Shown: positions 7,929-15,907 of the stretch, piece by piece
Position numbering within the stretch: position 1 is the stretch's first letter
Layout of the letters: each line of letters starts with the position of its first letter
NCBI RefSeq assembly: GCF_900110255.1
Contig: NZ_FODD01000044.1
Location: 1 to 63,331 of the forward strand
Direction: 5' to 3'
Source of the DNA: Actinacidiphila rubida
GTDB lineage: Bacteria > Actinomycetota > Actinomycetes > Streptomycetales > Streptomycetaceae
Length of the DNA stretch: 63,331 nt
Notes under the pieces: model-generated
What the model was told of the DNA's origin: nothing
Seen by the model: only the letters and a program-made list of their open reading frames with translations
Databases searched by the model: none
Program-made: the position numbers and the translations under genes

Positions 7929-8993
7929 ATGGCGCCGAACCACCCGTATCTGTTCCGAGCCCCTTCCGACGTCCCCTACTTCAGCTCGGACGGGGAGACC
8001 TATCTCGCGCGGACCCAGCTGCGCGATCTGGAGAAGACGAAGCAGCTCCGCGTCCTGAGCGAGGAGGACTTCGCGTTCTGGCAGACCTACGGCTACGTCG
8101 TGGTCAAGCAGGCGATCCCCGCCGAGGCGGCGGCCGCGCTGCTGGACTTCACCTGGGAGTTCCAGGGCCTCGACCCGGCCCGTCCCGACACCTGGTACGA
8201 CGAGCGGGACTTCCGCACCGACCTGGACCGCGAGCTGCACATCTACGGCTTCGTCGAGGCCTACCAGCACCAGCTGATCTGGGACAGCCGTCAGACGCAG
8301 CGGGTCTACGACGCGTTCGCCGACGTGTGGGACTGCGACGAACTGTGGGTGACCCTGGACCGGCTCAACCTCAACCCGCCGAACATCAAGAACCGCGACC
8401 GCGGGCTCATCACGCCCACCGAGCGCGGTTTCGACATCAACCTCCACTGGGACGTCGACACCATGCTCGGCATCCTCCCGCAGCGCGTGCAGGGCATCAT
8501 CGCCCTCAACGACACCGAGGAGGAGCTCGGCGGCTTCCAGTGCTCCCCCGAACTGTTCCGGCGGTTCGAGCGGTGGCGGGCGGTGCAGCCGGAGGACCGC
8601 GACCCGATCAGGCCGGCCGTCGACCGGGCCGAGTTCCCGGTGGTCCGGCCCCGCCTGGAGGCGGGCGACCTGCTGATCTGGAACGGCCTGCTGGCCCATG
8701 GCGTCGCGCCCAACACCTCCCAGGAGGGCGTGCGGGCGGTCCAGTACCTGTCGATGATGCCCGCACTGGAGTCGCACGCCGAACTGCGCCGCTCCCGCGT
8801 CGACTCGTGGCGCACCCTGAGTACTCCGGAGTGGAACGGGACGCTGGTGGGCGACGCCACCCGGCACGAGTCCCTGCGCTACGGGCCGGCCAGGCTGACC
8901 GGGCTGGGCGAGCGGCTGCTGGGGCTGACGCCGTGGCACGAGCAGGACGACACCACGCCGAGCGGGGAGCGGATATGCGGCGCATCTGCCTGA
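7929..8993 (+). CDS. Phytanoyl-CoA dioxygenase (PhyH) family Fe(II)/2OG oxygenase
   Basis: A 354-residue enzyme. The iron-binding facial triad is readable: His173 and Asp175 in INLHWDVDT, and His257 in NGLLAHGVAPNTS, with Arg269 placed to bind 2-oxoglutarate. PhyH enzymes hydroxylate or otherwise oxidise small molecules, including free or modified amino acids in natural-product pathways. Start ATG 7929 has CTGGAG 8 nt upstream; an in-frame ATG at 7890 is less likely. It is the first gene of a five-gene operon and overlaps the next gene by 19 bp, so the two are probably translationally coupled. The substrate is unknown; an amino acid or amine is my inference from the neighbours. Confidence 0.85.
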   Translation: MAPNHPYLFRAPSDVPYFSSDGETYLARTQLRDLEKTKQLRVLSEEDFAFWQTYGYVVVKQAIPAEAAAALLDFTWEFQGLDPARPDTWYDERDFRTDLDRELHIYGFVEAYQHQLIWDSRQTQRVYDAFADVWDCDELWVTLDRLNLNPPNIKNRDRGLITPTERGFDINLHWDVDTMLGILPQRVQGIIALNDTEEELGGFQCSPELFRRFERWRAVQPEDRDPIRPAVDRAEFPVVRPRLEAGDLLIWNGLLAHGVAPNTSQEGVRAVQYLSMMPALESHAELRRSRVDSWRTLSTPEWNGTLVGDATRHESLRYGPARLTGLGERLLGLTPWHEQDDTTPSGERICGASA

Positions 8994-10294
8994 CCCTGCC
9001 GACCAACCGGGCGTGCGTCGCGGCCATCAAGGCGGTGGGGCGCGAGGCGGTCTATGCGGCACGCCGGTTCGGCGTCGAGGTCCACCTGCTGGTGCTGGAC
9101 TCCAGCCAGGCGCCGGACTTCGCCGAACACGCCCGCGCGGTCCGCGAACTGCCCGCGGAACCGGGCGTGGTGGCGCACCACCTGGGCGAGGCCGAGCAGG
9201 GGGAGTTCCTGCGGCAGGTGGTGGAGCGCTCCGGCGTCGCCAAGCCGGAGCTGGTCCTCGACCTGATGCTGCCCGGCGCGTCGTCCTACGGGGCGTGCAC
9301 CAACCGGGCGTTCCTGATCGCCGCGGCGCTGGGCTGCGAGTCGGTGCACCGCCGCGACTCCGACAGCCGGTTCCAGGAGCTGGACGGCGCACCCGTCTTC
9401 CCCGTCCACCACGAGCTGATGTCGCTGGGCCGGCGGGCCGGGGACGCGGTCGACGGCGTGGACGAGTCGCGGGTCGCGCCGGCGGACGCCGGCAAGCCGG
9501 TGGCGATGGTGGGTGCCTCGTTCGTCGGTGAGATGTCCGTGGACATCGAGGAGATGCACCGCCTCGACCCCGACGTGTACCACGAGGTGGTCGGCCTGTG
9601 GGCGCCGGCCGGCTGGCCGGCGGCGCGGAAGCACGAGCTGGCCGTGGAGTCGTTCCGCGGCGCCGGCTCGGAGGCGTTCACCGCGGACCACTCGGTGCTC
9701 GGGGCCGTCGACCCGATGCGGGTCGACATGTGCAACATCGCGTTCCACCAGGTGCACGAGGAGGTGCCGCTGCCGCCGGCCACCGACACCATCGGCAGCG
9801 ACTACTTCCTGATCCACCTGGTGCACGACGCGACGCTGCCGGGCGTGCTGCACAACCGGCACATCGTCAACTACTACACGCCGGAACGCAGGACGGACGC
9901 CGGCTTCAGCGCCTACCACCTGCGGTTCGCGAAGTTCTTCCTGTCGATGCTGTACTTCAATGCCGTCTACGCGGACATGGCGGCGGCCGGCGGCGCCCTG
10001 CTCGACGAGCACCATCACGTCCGGGCCCCGCACGTCGCGGAGTTCGTGCGGGCGAGCACCCTGCTCGACCGGACGGAGAACGTCGAACGGCTCGACTGCC
10101 TGGACCGCTCCTACCGCACGCTCGGCGGCCGGTACGCGGAGTTCGCGGACCTGCTGGCGTCGCGCCGCGAGCGGCTGCTGGACGAGGCACTGCAGGACGC
10201 GAACGACTTCGCCCTGCTCGTCGAGTGCTGGCCGGCCCTGGTGGCGGCGAGCAGGGAGACCGTCCTGCGTCGGTCACAGCGGATTCCCGGCTGA
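8975..10294 (+). CDS. DUF6271-like protein of unknown function
   Basis: A 439-residue soluble protein that I recognise only as similar to actinobacterial DUF6271 proteins. It opens with ICLTLPTNRACVAAIKAV, followed by an alternating strand/helix layout. At about residues 109-132 it has CTNRAFLIAAALG then CESVHRRDSDSRF. The start-to-acidic-motif arrangement (a Thr-Asn-Arg helix, then a DSDS motif) recalls the nucleotide-sugar site of GT-A glycosyltransferases, but that is only an analogy. The C-terminal third is helical and rich in His and Tyr. GGGGAG precedes the ATG, which lies inside the upstream dioxygenase gene. It could be a transferase or ligase joining the pathway's building blocks. 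Confidence 0.75.
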   Translation: MRRICLTLPTNRACVAAIKAVGREAVYAARRFGVEVHLLVLDSSQAPDFAEHARAVRELPAEPGVVAHHLGEAEQGEFLRQVVERSGVAKPELVLDLMLPGASSYGACTNRAFLIAAALGCESVHRRDSDSRFQELDGAPVFPVHHELMSLGRRAGDAVDGVDESRVAPADAGKPVAMVGASFVGEMSVDIEEMHRLDPDVYHEVVGLWAPAGWPAARKHELAVESFRGAGSEAFTADHSVLGAVDPMRVDMCNIAFHQVHEEVPLPPATDTIGSDYFLIHLVHDATLPGVLHNRHIVNYYTPERRTDAGFSAYHLRFAKFFLSMLYFNAVYADMAAAGGALLDEHHHVRAPHVAEFVRASTLLDRTENVERLDCLDRSYRTLGGRYAEFADLLASRRERLLDEALQDANDFALLVECWPALVAASRETVLRRSQRIPG

Positions 10295-10301
10295 TCCGTC
10301 G

Positions 10302-11534
10302 ATGACGCACGACGACGCGGCCCTGCTGGCCGCCCTGGCCGATGCCGACGAGGACCGGATCGTCTTCGACCTCGCCGGCATCGAAGCCCGCTACGAGAGC
10401 CTTCTGCGTGAACTGCCGGGCGTCGCCGTCCGGTTCGCGATGAAGGCGTGTCCCCTGGACGAGGTGCTCGCCTGCCTGGCGCGCAAGGGGTCCGGGGTGG
10501 ACGCCGCGAGCCCGCACGAGATCGCGCAGGCGATCGCCGCCGGAGTGCCGCCCGGGCGGATCCACTACGGCAATCCCGTCAAGTCCGACACCGACATCGC
10601 GGAGGCCCACCGTCTGGGGGTGACGCTCTTCGCGACCGACAGCCCGGAGGACGTCGCGGCGATCGCCCGCCACGCCCCGGGCGCGCGGGTCTTCTGCCGC
10701 CTGGCCACCGACGGGTTCGGCGCGCTGTGGGGCCTGAGCGACAAGTTCGGCTGCTCGGTCGAGGACGCGGTGCTGGTCCTGCGCGCGGCCCGGCAGGCCG
10801 GGCTGACGCCGGCCGGCCTGTCCGTGCACGTCGGCTCGCAACAGATGACCACCGAGGCCTGGCAGCGCGCCTTCGACCAGCTCACCGACGTCCTGGAGGC
10901 ACTCGCCGAGGACGGCGTCGCGCTGGATCACGTGAACCTGGGCGGCGGCCTGCCGGCGCTCGGCTACCTGGACGGGCACGGCACGCCGCTCGACCCGCCG
11001 CTGGACAAGATCTTCGCCGTGGTCCGGGAGGGCATGGAGCGGTGCGCCCGAGTGGCGGGACACCGCCTGCACTTCGTGGTCGAACCGGGCCGCCACCTGG
11101 TCGCCGACCACGGCGCGATCCGGGCGCACGTGTCCCGGCTCACCACCCGGCGGGGGGCCGACGGCCGGCTGCGACGGTGGCTGTACCTGAGCTGCGGGAA
11201 GTTCAACGGCCTGTACGAGATGGACGACGTACGGTTTCCGCTGGTCTTCCCCACGCACCCGGACGGCCCGCTGGTGCCCGCCACCGTCGCCGGCCCGACC
11301 TGCGACAGCGCCGACACCCATACGCCCGGCCGGGCGCCGGTGCCGGTCCCGGCGGCACTCGCGTCCGGCGACCCGGTCTGGGTGCTGTCCAGCGGCGCGT
11401 ACGCGATCAGCTACATGTCGCAGGGGTTCAACGGGTTCGCCCCGCTTCCCCACGTCTGCGTCGGCGGCGGGAACGGGAACGGGGACACGAGCGGGGACGG
11501 GGATCGACGCGGCGGCGCAGGTGGGGGCTCATGA
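10302..11534 (+). CDS. Fold-type III PLP-dependent amino acid decarboxylase
   Basis: A 410-residue enzyme of the ornithine/diaminopimelate/arginine decarboxylase group. The PLP Schiff-base lysine is Lys48 in RFAMKACP. HVGSQ (176-180), GGGLPALGY (214-222) and EPGRH (261-265) form the phosphate and cofactor site of the TIM barrel. GPTCDSAD (331-338) in the beta domain is the ornithine-decarboxylase form of the catalytic Cys-Asp motif, not the CES form of diaminopimelate decarboxylases. A basic amino acid such as ornithine, lysine or a hydroxylated derivative is therefore the likely substrate. The last 30 residues are a Gly/Asp-rich tail. It begins 7 bp after the preceding stop codon with a weak ribosome site, and overlaps the next gene by 4 bp (ATGA). 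Confidence 0.88.
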   Translation: MTHDDAALLAALADADEDRIVFDLAGIEARYESLLRELPGVAVRFAMKACPLDEVLACLARKGSGVDAASPHEIAQAIAAGVPPGRIHYGNPVKSDTDIAEAHRLGVTLFATDSPEDVAAIARHAPGARVFCRLATDGFGALWGLSDKFGCSVEDAVLVLRAARQAGLTPAGLSVHVGSQQMTTEAWQRAFDQLTDVLEALAEDGVALDHVNLGGGLPALGYLDGHGTPLDPPLDKIFAVVREGMERCARVAGHRLHFVVEPGRHLVADHGAIRAHVSRLTTRRGADGRLRRWLYLSCGKFNGLYEMDDVRFPLVFPTHPDGPLVPATVAGPTCDSADTHTPGRAPVPVPAALASGDPVWVLSSGAYAISYMSQGFNGFAPLPHVCVGGGNGNGDTSGDGDRRGGAGGGS

Positions 11535-12100
11535 ACGCCGACGTCCGCGTACGCCGGGTCAGCGAGGGCGACTGGCCCGGGATCATCCGGCTGGAGAGCC
11601 GCGCGTACGCGCCGCTGGGCCTGTCCGAGGAGCCGTCCGTGCTGCGGTCCAGGGCCCAGGCGTCCCCGTCCACGTGCTTCGTGCTGCACGTGGGCGACCG
11701 GCTCGCCGGCTACCTGCTGGCGCTCCCCTACCCCGCGTCCGCGTACCCCGACCTGGCCCGCGCCGAGGCGGTGGCGCACCGGTCGGCCAACCTGCACCTG
11801 CACGACCTCGTCGTCGCCGAGGATCTGCGCGGCCGCGGCCTGGGCCGGCGGCTGCTGCGGCACCTCACGGCGGTGGCCGCGGCGTCGGGCTTCGAGGAGA
11901 TCTCGCTGGTCGCCGTCGGCGGCAGCGACTCCTTCTGGTCGGCGAACGGCTTCGCCGCCGGGGGCACGGCGCCCCCGGCGGAGGGCTACGGCGCCGATCC
12001 GGTGTACATGTCCCGGCCGGTCCCCGCGGACCGGACCGGCGCACCGCATCCGGCCAGCGGTCCGCTGCGCGGGTGGTCAACACAACACGAGGTGGTCTGA
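11531..12100 (+). CDS. GNAT family N-acetyltransferase
   Basis: A 189-residue acetyltransferase. LHLHDLVVAEDLRGRGLGRRLLRHLTAVAAASGF contains the acetyl-CoA loop RGRGLG, followed by ISLVAVGGSDSFWSANGF, the conserved C-terminal strand pair. It starts at an ATG that overlaps the decarboxylase stop (ATGA), a typical coupling signal. In this operon the probable acceptor is the amine made by the decarboxylase or its hydroxylated product; acetylation could be a biosynthetic step or self-protection. That role is inferred from context only. Confidence 0.85.
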   Translation: MNADVRVRRVSEGDWPGIIRLESRAYAPLGLSEEPSVLRSRAQASPSTCFVLHVGDRLAGYLLALPYPASAYPDLARAEAVAHRSANLHLHDLVVAEDLRGRGLGRRLLRHLTAVAAASGFEEISLVAVGGSDSFWSANGFAAGGTAPPAEGYGADPVYMSRPVPADRTGAPHPASGPLRGWSTQHEVV

Positions 12101-12105
12101 ATCCG

Positions 12106-13311
12106 ATGTTCCGCGTGCACGATCCCTTCCGCAGAGGCCAGTTGGCCATCGCGGCGCTGTTCTGCTCGCTGGGGTTCCAGTACGCGACCTGGGCGTCCCG
12201 GCTGCCGGCGATCAAGGCGCACCTCGGGCTGAGCTCGGCCGAGGTGGGCCTGCTGCTGATGGCCACCGGCGTGGGCGCCGCGGCCTCGTTCCCCCTCGTG
12301 GCGTGGCTGATGCGGCGGGTCGGCTCGCGCCGCCTGTCACTGGTGTCGGCGCTGGGCCTGACGCTCCTGCTGTTCGCGATGGCCGCGGCGCCCGACTATC
12401 CGGTGGCACTGGTCGTGATGTGCTGCGACGGGGTGCTCGTGGCGTGCCTGAACGTGGCGATGAACGCGCAGGGCGCGGCGCTCGAGGCCCGCTTCGAGCG
12501 CAACGCGATGGCCCGGCTGCACGCCACCTTCAGCGGCGGCTCGCTCGCGGCGGCCCTGCTCGCGTCGGCCATGAACGCGGTGACGTCCACGGTGGCCGTG
12601 CACTTCGCCGTCGCCGCCGTGCTGCTCCTGCTGGTACTCGCCTCCTCCCGGCCGGGGCTCCTGGTCGACGAGGTGACGGCGCCGGACCAGCCGGCGGACA
12701 CGGCGAAGCCCGCCGGCCGCACGTGGTCGCTGCCCGCGCGGATGACGCTGTGGATGGGCCTGGCCATGGCGTTCGGCACCGTGACCGAAGGCGCGATGAA
12801 CGACTGGTCGGCGCTGTACATGAAGGACGTGGCGAAGGCCTCGGCGGAGGTGGCACCGCTGGGTATCGCCGTGGTGTCGGTGATGATGGTGCTGGCGCGG
12901 CTGTTCGCCGACGGGTGGCGGGCCCGCTGGGGTGACGGCCGGGTCGTCCGCACCGGCAGCGCCGTGGCCGGGCTCGGCCTGGCGCTCGCCCTGCTCAGCG
13001 GCGGTGTGGGGCCGGCGCTCATCGGTTTCGCGTGCGTGGGCCTGGGCATCGCGGCGGTCACGCCGTGCGTCTACGTGGCGGCGGCGGGTCAGGGCTCGGA
13101 CGCGCTGACCCTGGTGGCCACGATGGGCACCACGGGCCTGCTGGCGGGACCGCCGGTCATCGGCTTCGTCGCCAACGCGAGCAGCCTGGTGTGGGGGCTG
13201 GGCGCGGTGGCCGCGTCGGCGGTCGTGGTGTCGCTGTGCAGCACGCAGATCCGCTGGACCGCGCCGGAGCCGGAGGTCGCTCCGGTGGCCGCCGCCGCGT
13301 CGGCGCCGTGA
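12106..13311 (+). CDS. MFS transporter, probable product exporter
   Basis: A 401-residue protein with about 12 hydrophobic helices, split into halves of six by a short cytoplasmic loop near residue 190-205. The N-terminal segment SLGFQYATWASRLPAIKAHLGLSSAEVGLLL and the loop RRVGSRRL are typical of actinobacterial major-facilitator drug or metabolite exporters. It begins 5 bp after the acetyltransferase stop, with GAGGTGG upstream, and closes the operon. Export of the pathway product is the simplest role; the substrate cannot be read from sequence. Confidence 0.85.
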   Translation: MFRVHDPFRRGQLAIAALFCSLGFQYATWASRLPAIKAHLGLSSAEVGLLLMATGVGAAASFPLVAWLMRRVGSRRLSLVSALGLTLLLFAMAAAPDYPVALVVMCCDGVLVACLNVAMNAQGAALEARFERNAMARLHATFSGGSLAAALLASAMNAVTSTVAVHFAVAAVLLLLVLASSRPGLLVDEVTAPDQPADTAKPAGRTWSLPARMTLWMGLAMAFGTVTEGAMNDWSALYMKDVAKASAEVAPLGIAVVSVMMVLARLFADGWRARWGDGRVVRTGSAVAGLGLALALLSGGVGPALIGFACVGLGIAAVTPCVYVAAAGQGSDALTLVATMGTTGLLAGPPVIGFVANASSLVWGLGAVAASAVVVSLCSTQIRWTAPEPEVAPVAAAASAP

Positions 13312-13495
13312 GGCGCACCTCTCCCCTCCGAGGCCGGCCCCGCTCACGCCGTGGGGCCGACTCGTCACGCGACGGGACGGCTTGCGCGGACAGGCCGACC
13401 GCCGGCCCCGGGCGGCTTGCCGCGCGGACCGCACGCTCGCGCCGTGAGCGGCCGGCTGGCCGTGCCGGCTCGACGCGCCGCGCGGAACGGTTCGC

Positions 13496-13687
13496 TCACT
13501 CCGTGGGGTAGATGTCGCCCGCCGCCATCATGCTCTCCTGCTCGTTCTCGAACTCCAGCTGCTTGACCCGCTCCTGGAGCCGCCTGCGCTCCTCGGGATC
13601 CGTGCTGCGTTCGGCCTCCGCCTCCATCTCGGCGGCCCGCCGGCGCATCTGCCGCAGGTGCTGGTGGCTGTCGCCTGTCGCGTCCAT
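13496..13687 (-). CDS. Small DUF6381-like coiled-coil protein
   Basis: A 63-residue, highly charged protein beginning MDATGDSHQHLRQMRRRA. The middle is one long helix of Glu/Arg heptads (EMEAEAERSTDPEERRRLQERV), likely a coiled coil, with a short acidic tail. It resembles the small DUF6381 family of actinomycetes, whose function is unknown. GGAGCGAGGG precedes the ATG. Codon choice strongly favours G/C at third positions, which supports a real gene despite its size. Confidence 0.7.
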   Translation of the reverse strand: MDATGDSHQHLRQMRRRAAEMEAEAERSTDPEERRRLQERVKQLEFENEQESMMAAGDIYPTE

Positions 13688-13897
13688 GATCGACCCTCGC
13701 TCCGTGCCGGGAGACCTGCTCCTCCCAGCCAAACAGGCCCGGCGCCCCGGTGCCACCCGGCGGCTCTCGGCCGCGGCCGCGGGCGCCGGGACGCGGCGGC
13801 CGGCCGGACCTTGCGCCGAGGTTGTTGCCGCGTCCCCGTGCCGCTGCGAGGATCTTGGCGATGCCCGCCTCCCCACCGGACGAAGGACGGCTTCCCC

Positions 13898-14539
13898 ATG
13901 AGGATCCTGGTACTCGGCGCGACCGGCCTGACCGGCACGGAGGTGGTGCGGCGGGCGCTGGCGGCGGGCCACGAGGTGACGGCGCTGGTCCGCGATCCGG
14001 CGCGGATGCGCGTGCGGGACCCCGCGGTGACGGTGGCCGTCGGCGAGGTCACCCGCGACCGGGCCGCCGTGACGGCGGCCGCCGAGGGATGCGGCGCCGC
14101 CGTCAGCGCGCTGGGCTCGGGCCACAGCCTGCGGAGCGTGCTCGCACCGACGGTGATGTCCGAGGCGGTGCCGGTGATCGTCCGGGCGTTGCCGGACGCG
14201 GGTGTCGGGCGGCTGGTGTTCCTGTCCTCCCTCGGTGTCGGGGAGTCCTGGGCCGTGACGCCACCGTCCCTGAAGGCGCTCTACAAGCCGTCGTTGAGCC
14301 GGGTCTTCGCCGACAAGGCGGCCGGGGAGCGGGTGTTGCGGGCCAGCACCCTGGACTGGACCCTGGTCTGTCCGCCGATGCTGTCCAACGGCCCGCTGAC
14401 CGGCCGCTGCACCGCGGGAACGGACCTGCGTCTGCGCGGTGTCCCGCGGATCAGCCGCGCCGACGTCGCGGACTTCATGGTCACCGAGGCGGCCGCCGGC
14501 GCGCACCCGCGGTCGACCGTCGTCGTGGCGTCGAGGTAG
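13898..14539 (+). CDS. NAD(P)-binding NmrA/SDR-like oxidoreductase
   Basis: A 213-residue atypical short-chain dehydrogenase. The N terminus RILVLGATGLTGTEVVRRALAAGHEVTALVR carries the dinucleotide-binding GATGLTG glycine loop, and the basic residues after the second strand favour NADP. RLVFLSSLGVGES and a later LDWTLVCPP element match NAD(P)H-binding (NmrA/SDR a5) proteins. These include reductases and redox sensors; which one this is cannot be told. GAAGGA lies 11 nt before the ATG. The following nucleotidyltransferase starts 4 bp after its stop, so they are cotranscribed. Confidence 0.82.
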   Translation: MRILVLGATGLTGTEVVRRALAAGHEVTALVRDPARMRVRDPAVTVAVGEVTRDRAAVTAAAEGCGAAVSALGSGHSLRSVLAPTVMSEAVPVIVRALPDAGVGRLVFLSSLGVGESWAVTPPSLKALYKPSLSRVFADKAAGERVLRASTLDWTLVCPPMLSNGPLTGRCTAGTDLRLRGVPRISRADVADFMVTEAAAGAHPRSTVVVASR

Positions 14540-14543
14540 CGCC

Positions 14544-15386
14544 GTGGACACCGCCGCCGACGCCGAGGACCGATGGCCCCGCATGGCGCGTCAACTGGCC
14601 GCCGTCGAGGGCGTCGTCGGGGTGTGCCTGGGCGGCAGCCGGGCCCGCGGCGCACACCAACCCGGCTCCGACGTCGATCTGGGCCTCTACTACCGGGCGC
14701 CCCTGGACACGGCCACGCTGCGGCGGCTCGCGACCGAACTCACCGGTGCGGCCGTCGAGGTGACGGAGCCGGGCGGCTGGGGTCCGTGGGTGGACGGCGG
14801 CGCGTGGCTGGCGGTCGGCGGCCGGGCCGTCGACTGGATCTACCGGGACGTGGACCGGGTGCGTCGGCTGTGGGAGGAGTGCGAGCGGGGCCGATTCGAG
14901 ATCGGCACGCAGCCGGGCCATCCGCTGGGCGTGTACTCCCACGCGTACCCCGGCGAACTGGCGCTGGGGCGCATTCTCGCCGACCCCGAAGGCGAACTGC
15001 GGGCGCTGCAGGAGCGGATGTCCGCCTACCCCGAGCCCCTGCGCGACGCCCTGATCGCCAACGCGCACTGGGAACCGGCGTTCATCCTGGGCGGCGCACG
15101 CAAGGGTGCGGCGCGCGGCGACGCGTTCTACGTGTCCGGCTGCCTGTTCCGCGCGGTCGGCGTGCTGGTCCAGGCGATGCACGCGCACGACCGGCGGTGG
15201 CTGGTCAACGAGAAGGGCGCGGTCGCGTCGGCCGCGCGCCTGCCGTCCGCACCGCCGGACTTCGCGTCCCGCGCCCACGCCCTGTTCGCCTCGGCCGGTG
15301 CGTCCCCCGAGGCCCTGGGCGCCGTCCTCGACACCGCGGACGCGCTCGTCGCGGAGGTCTGCGCCCTTCTGCCGCCCGCCGGCTGA
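14544..15386 (+). CDS. Nucleotidyltransferase-fold protein
   Basis: A 280-residue protein whose N-terminal GGSRARGAHQPGSDVDLGLYY is the GS...DxD core of the DNA-polymerase-beta-like nucleotidyltransferase superfamily, including minimal antibiotic-modifying and toxin-antitoxin members. A mostly helical C-terminal half follows (residues about 140-280). The GTG start is chosen because GAGGT sits about 8 nt upstream. The substrate is unknown: a small-molecule adenylyltransferase is possible, but I see no specific resistance-family signature. Confidence 0.8.
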   Translation: MDTAADAEDRWPRMARQLAAVEGVVGVCLGGSRARGAHQPGSDVDLGLYYRAPLDTATLRRLATELTGAAVEVTEPGGWGPWVDGGAWLAVGGRAVDWIYRDVDRVRRLWEECERGRFEIGTQPGHPLGVYSHAYPGELALGRILADPEGELRALQERMSAYPEPLRDALIANAHWEPAFILGGARKGAARGDAFYVSGCLFRAVGVLVQAMHAHDRRWLVNEKGAVASAARLPSAPPDFASRAHALFASAGASPEALGAVLDTADALVAEVCALLPPAG

Positions 15387-15481
15387 ACCCGCCCGGCCCG
15401 CTCCGTGCCCGGTGGCGGCACCACACGGACGGCCCCGTGACGTGCCGTGCGCGCCGGGGCCCTCCCTGCCAGACTTCCGCC

Positions 15482-15883
15482 ATGACCATCGCGTCGCGCC
15501 ACATCAGCACCTGGATCGACCGGCCCGCCAAAGAGGTGTACGAGTACGCCTGCCGCCCGGAGAACCTTCCCGCCTGGGCCGCGGGACTCGGCAGCAGCGT
15601 CGAGGAGGTCGACGGCACGTGGATCGCCGACTCCCCCATGGGCCGCTGCGTCGTCGTCTTCGCACCGCGCAACGACTTCGGCGTCCTCGACCACGACGTC
15701 ACCCTCCCCTCCGGTGAGACCGTCCACAACCCGATGCGCGTCCTGGCCGACCCTCCCGGCTCCGAGGTCGTCTTCACCCTCCGCCGCCGTCCCGACGTCT
15801 CCGACGAGGACTTCGCCCGCGACGCCGCCGCCGTCACCGCCGACCTGGCCACCCTCAAGCGCCTCCTCGAGGAACGACGCTGA
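15482..15883 (+). CDS. SRPBCC family protein
   Basis: A 133-residue protein with the START/Bet v1-like layout: SRHISTWIDRPAKEVYEYACRPENLPAWAAG at the start, a central beta-sheet and a long C-terminal helix (AAAVTADLATLKRLLEERR). Such proteins bind small hydrophobic ligands or act as cyclases, but no catalytic residues can be assigned. No ribosome site precedes the ATG, so translation may be leaderless. It ends 24 bp from the convergent flavoprotein gene. Confidence 0.78.
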   Translation: MTIASRHISTWIDRPAKEVYEYACRPENLPAWAAGLGSSVEEVDGTWIADSPMGRCVVVFAPRNDFGVLDHDVTLPSGETVHNPMRVLADPPGSEVVFTLRRRPDVSDEDFARDAAAVTADLATLKRLLEERR

Positions 15884-15907
15884 TCGCCCGGACGCGGGGG
15901 CTGTCGG

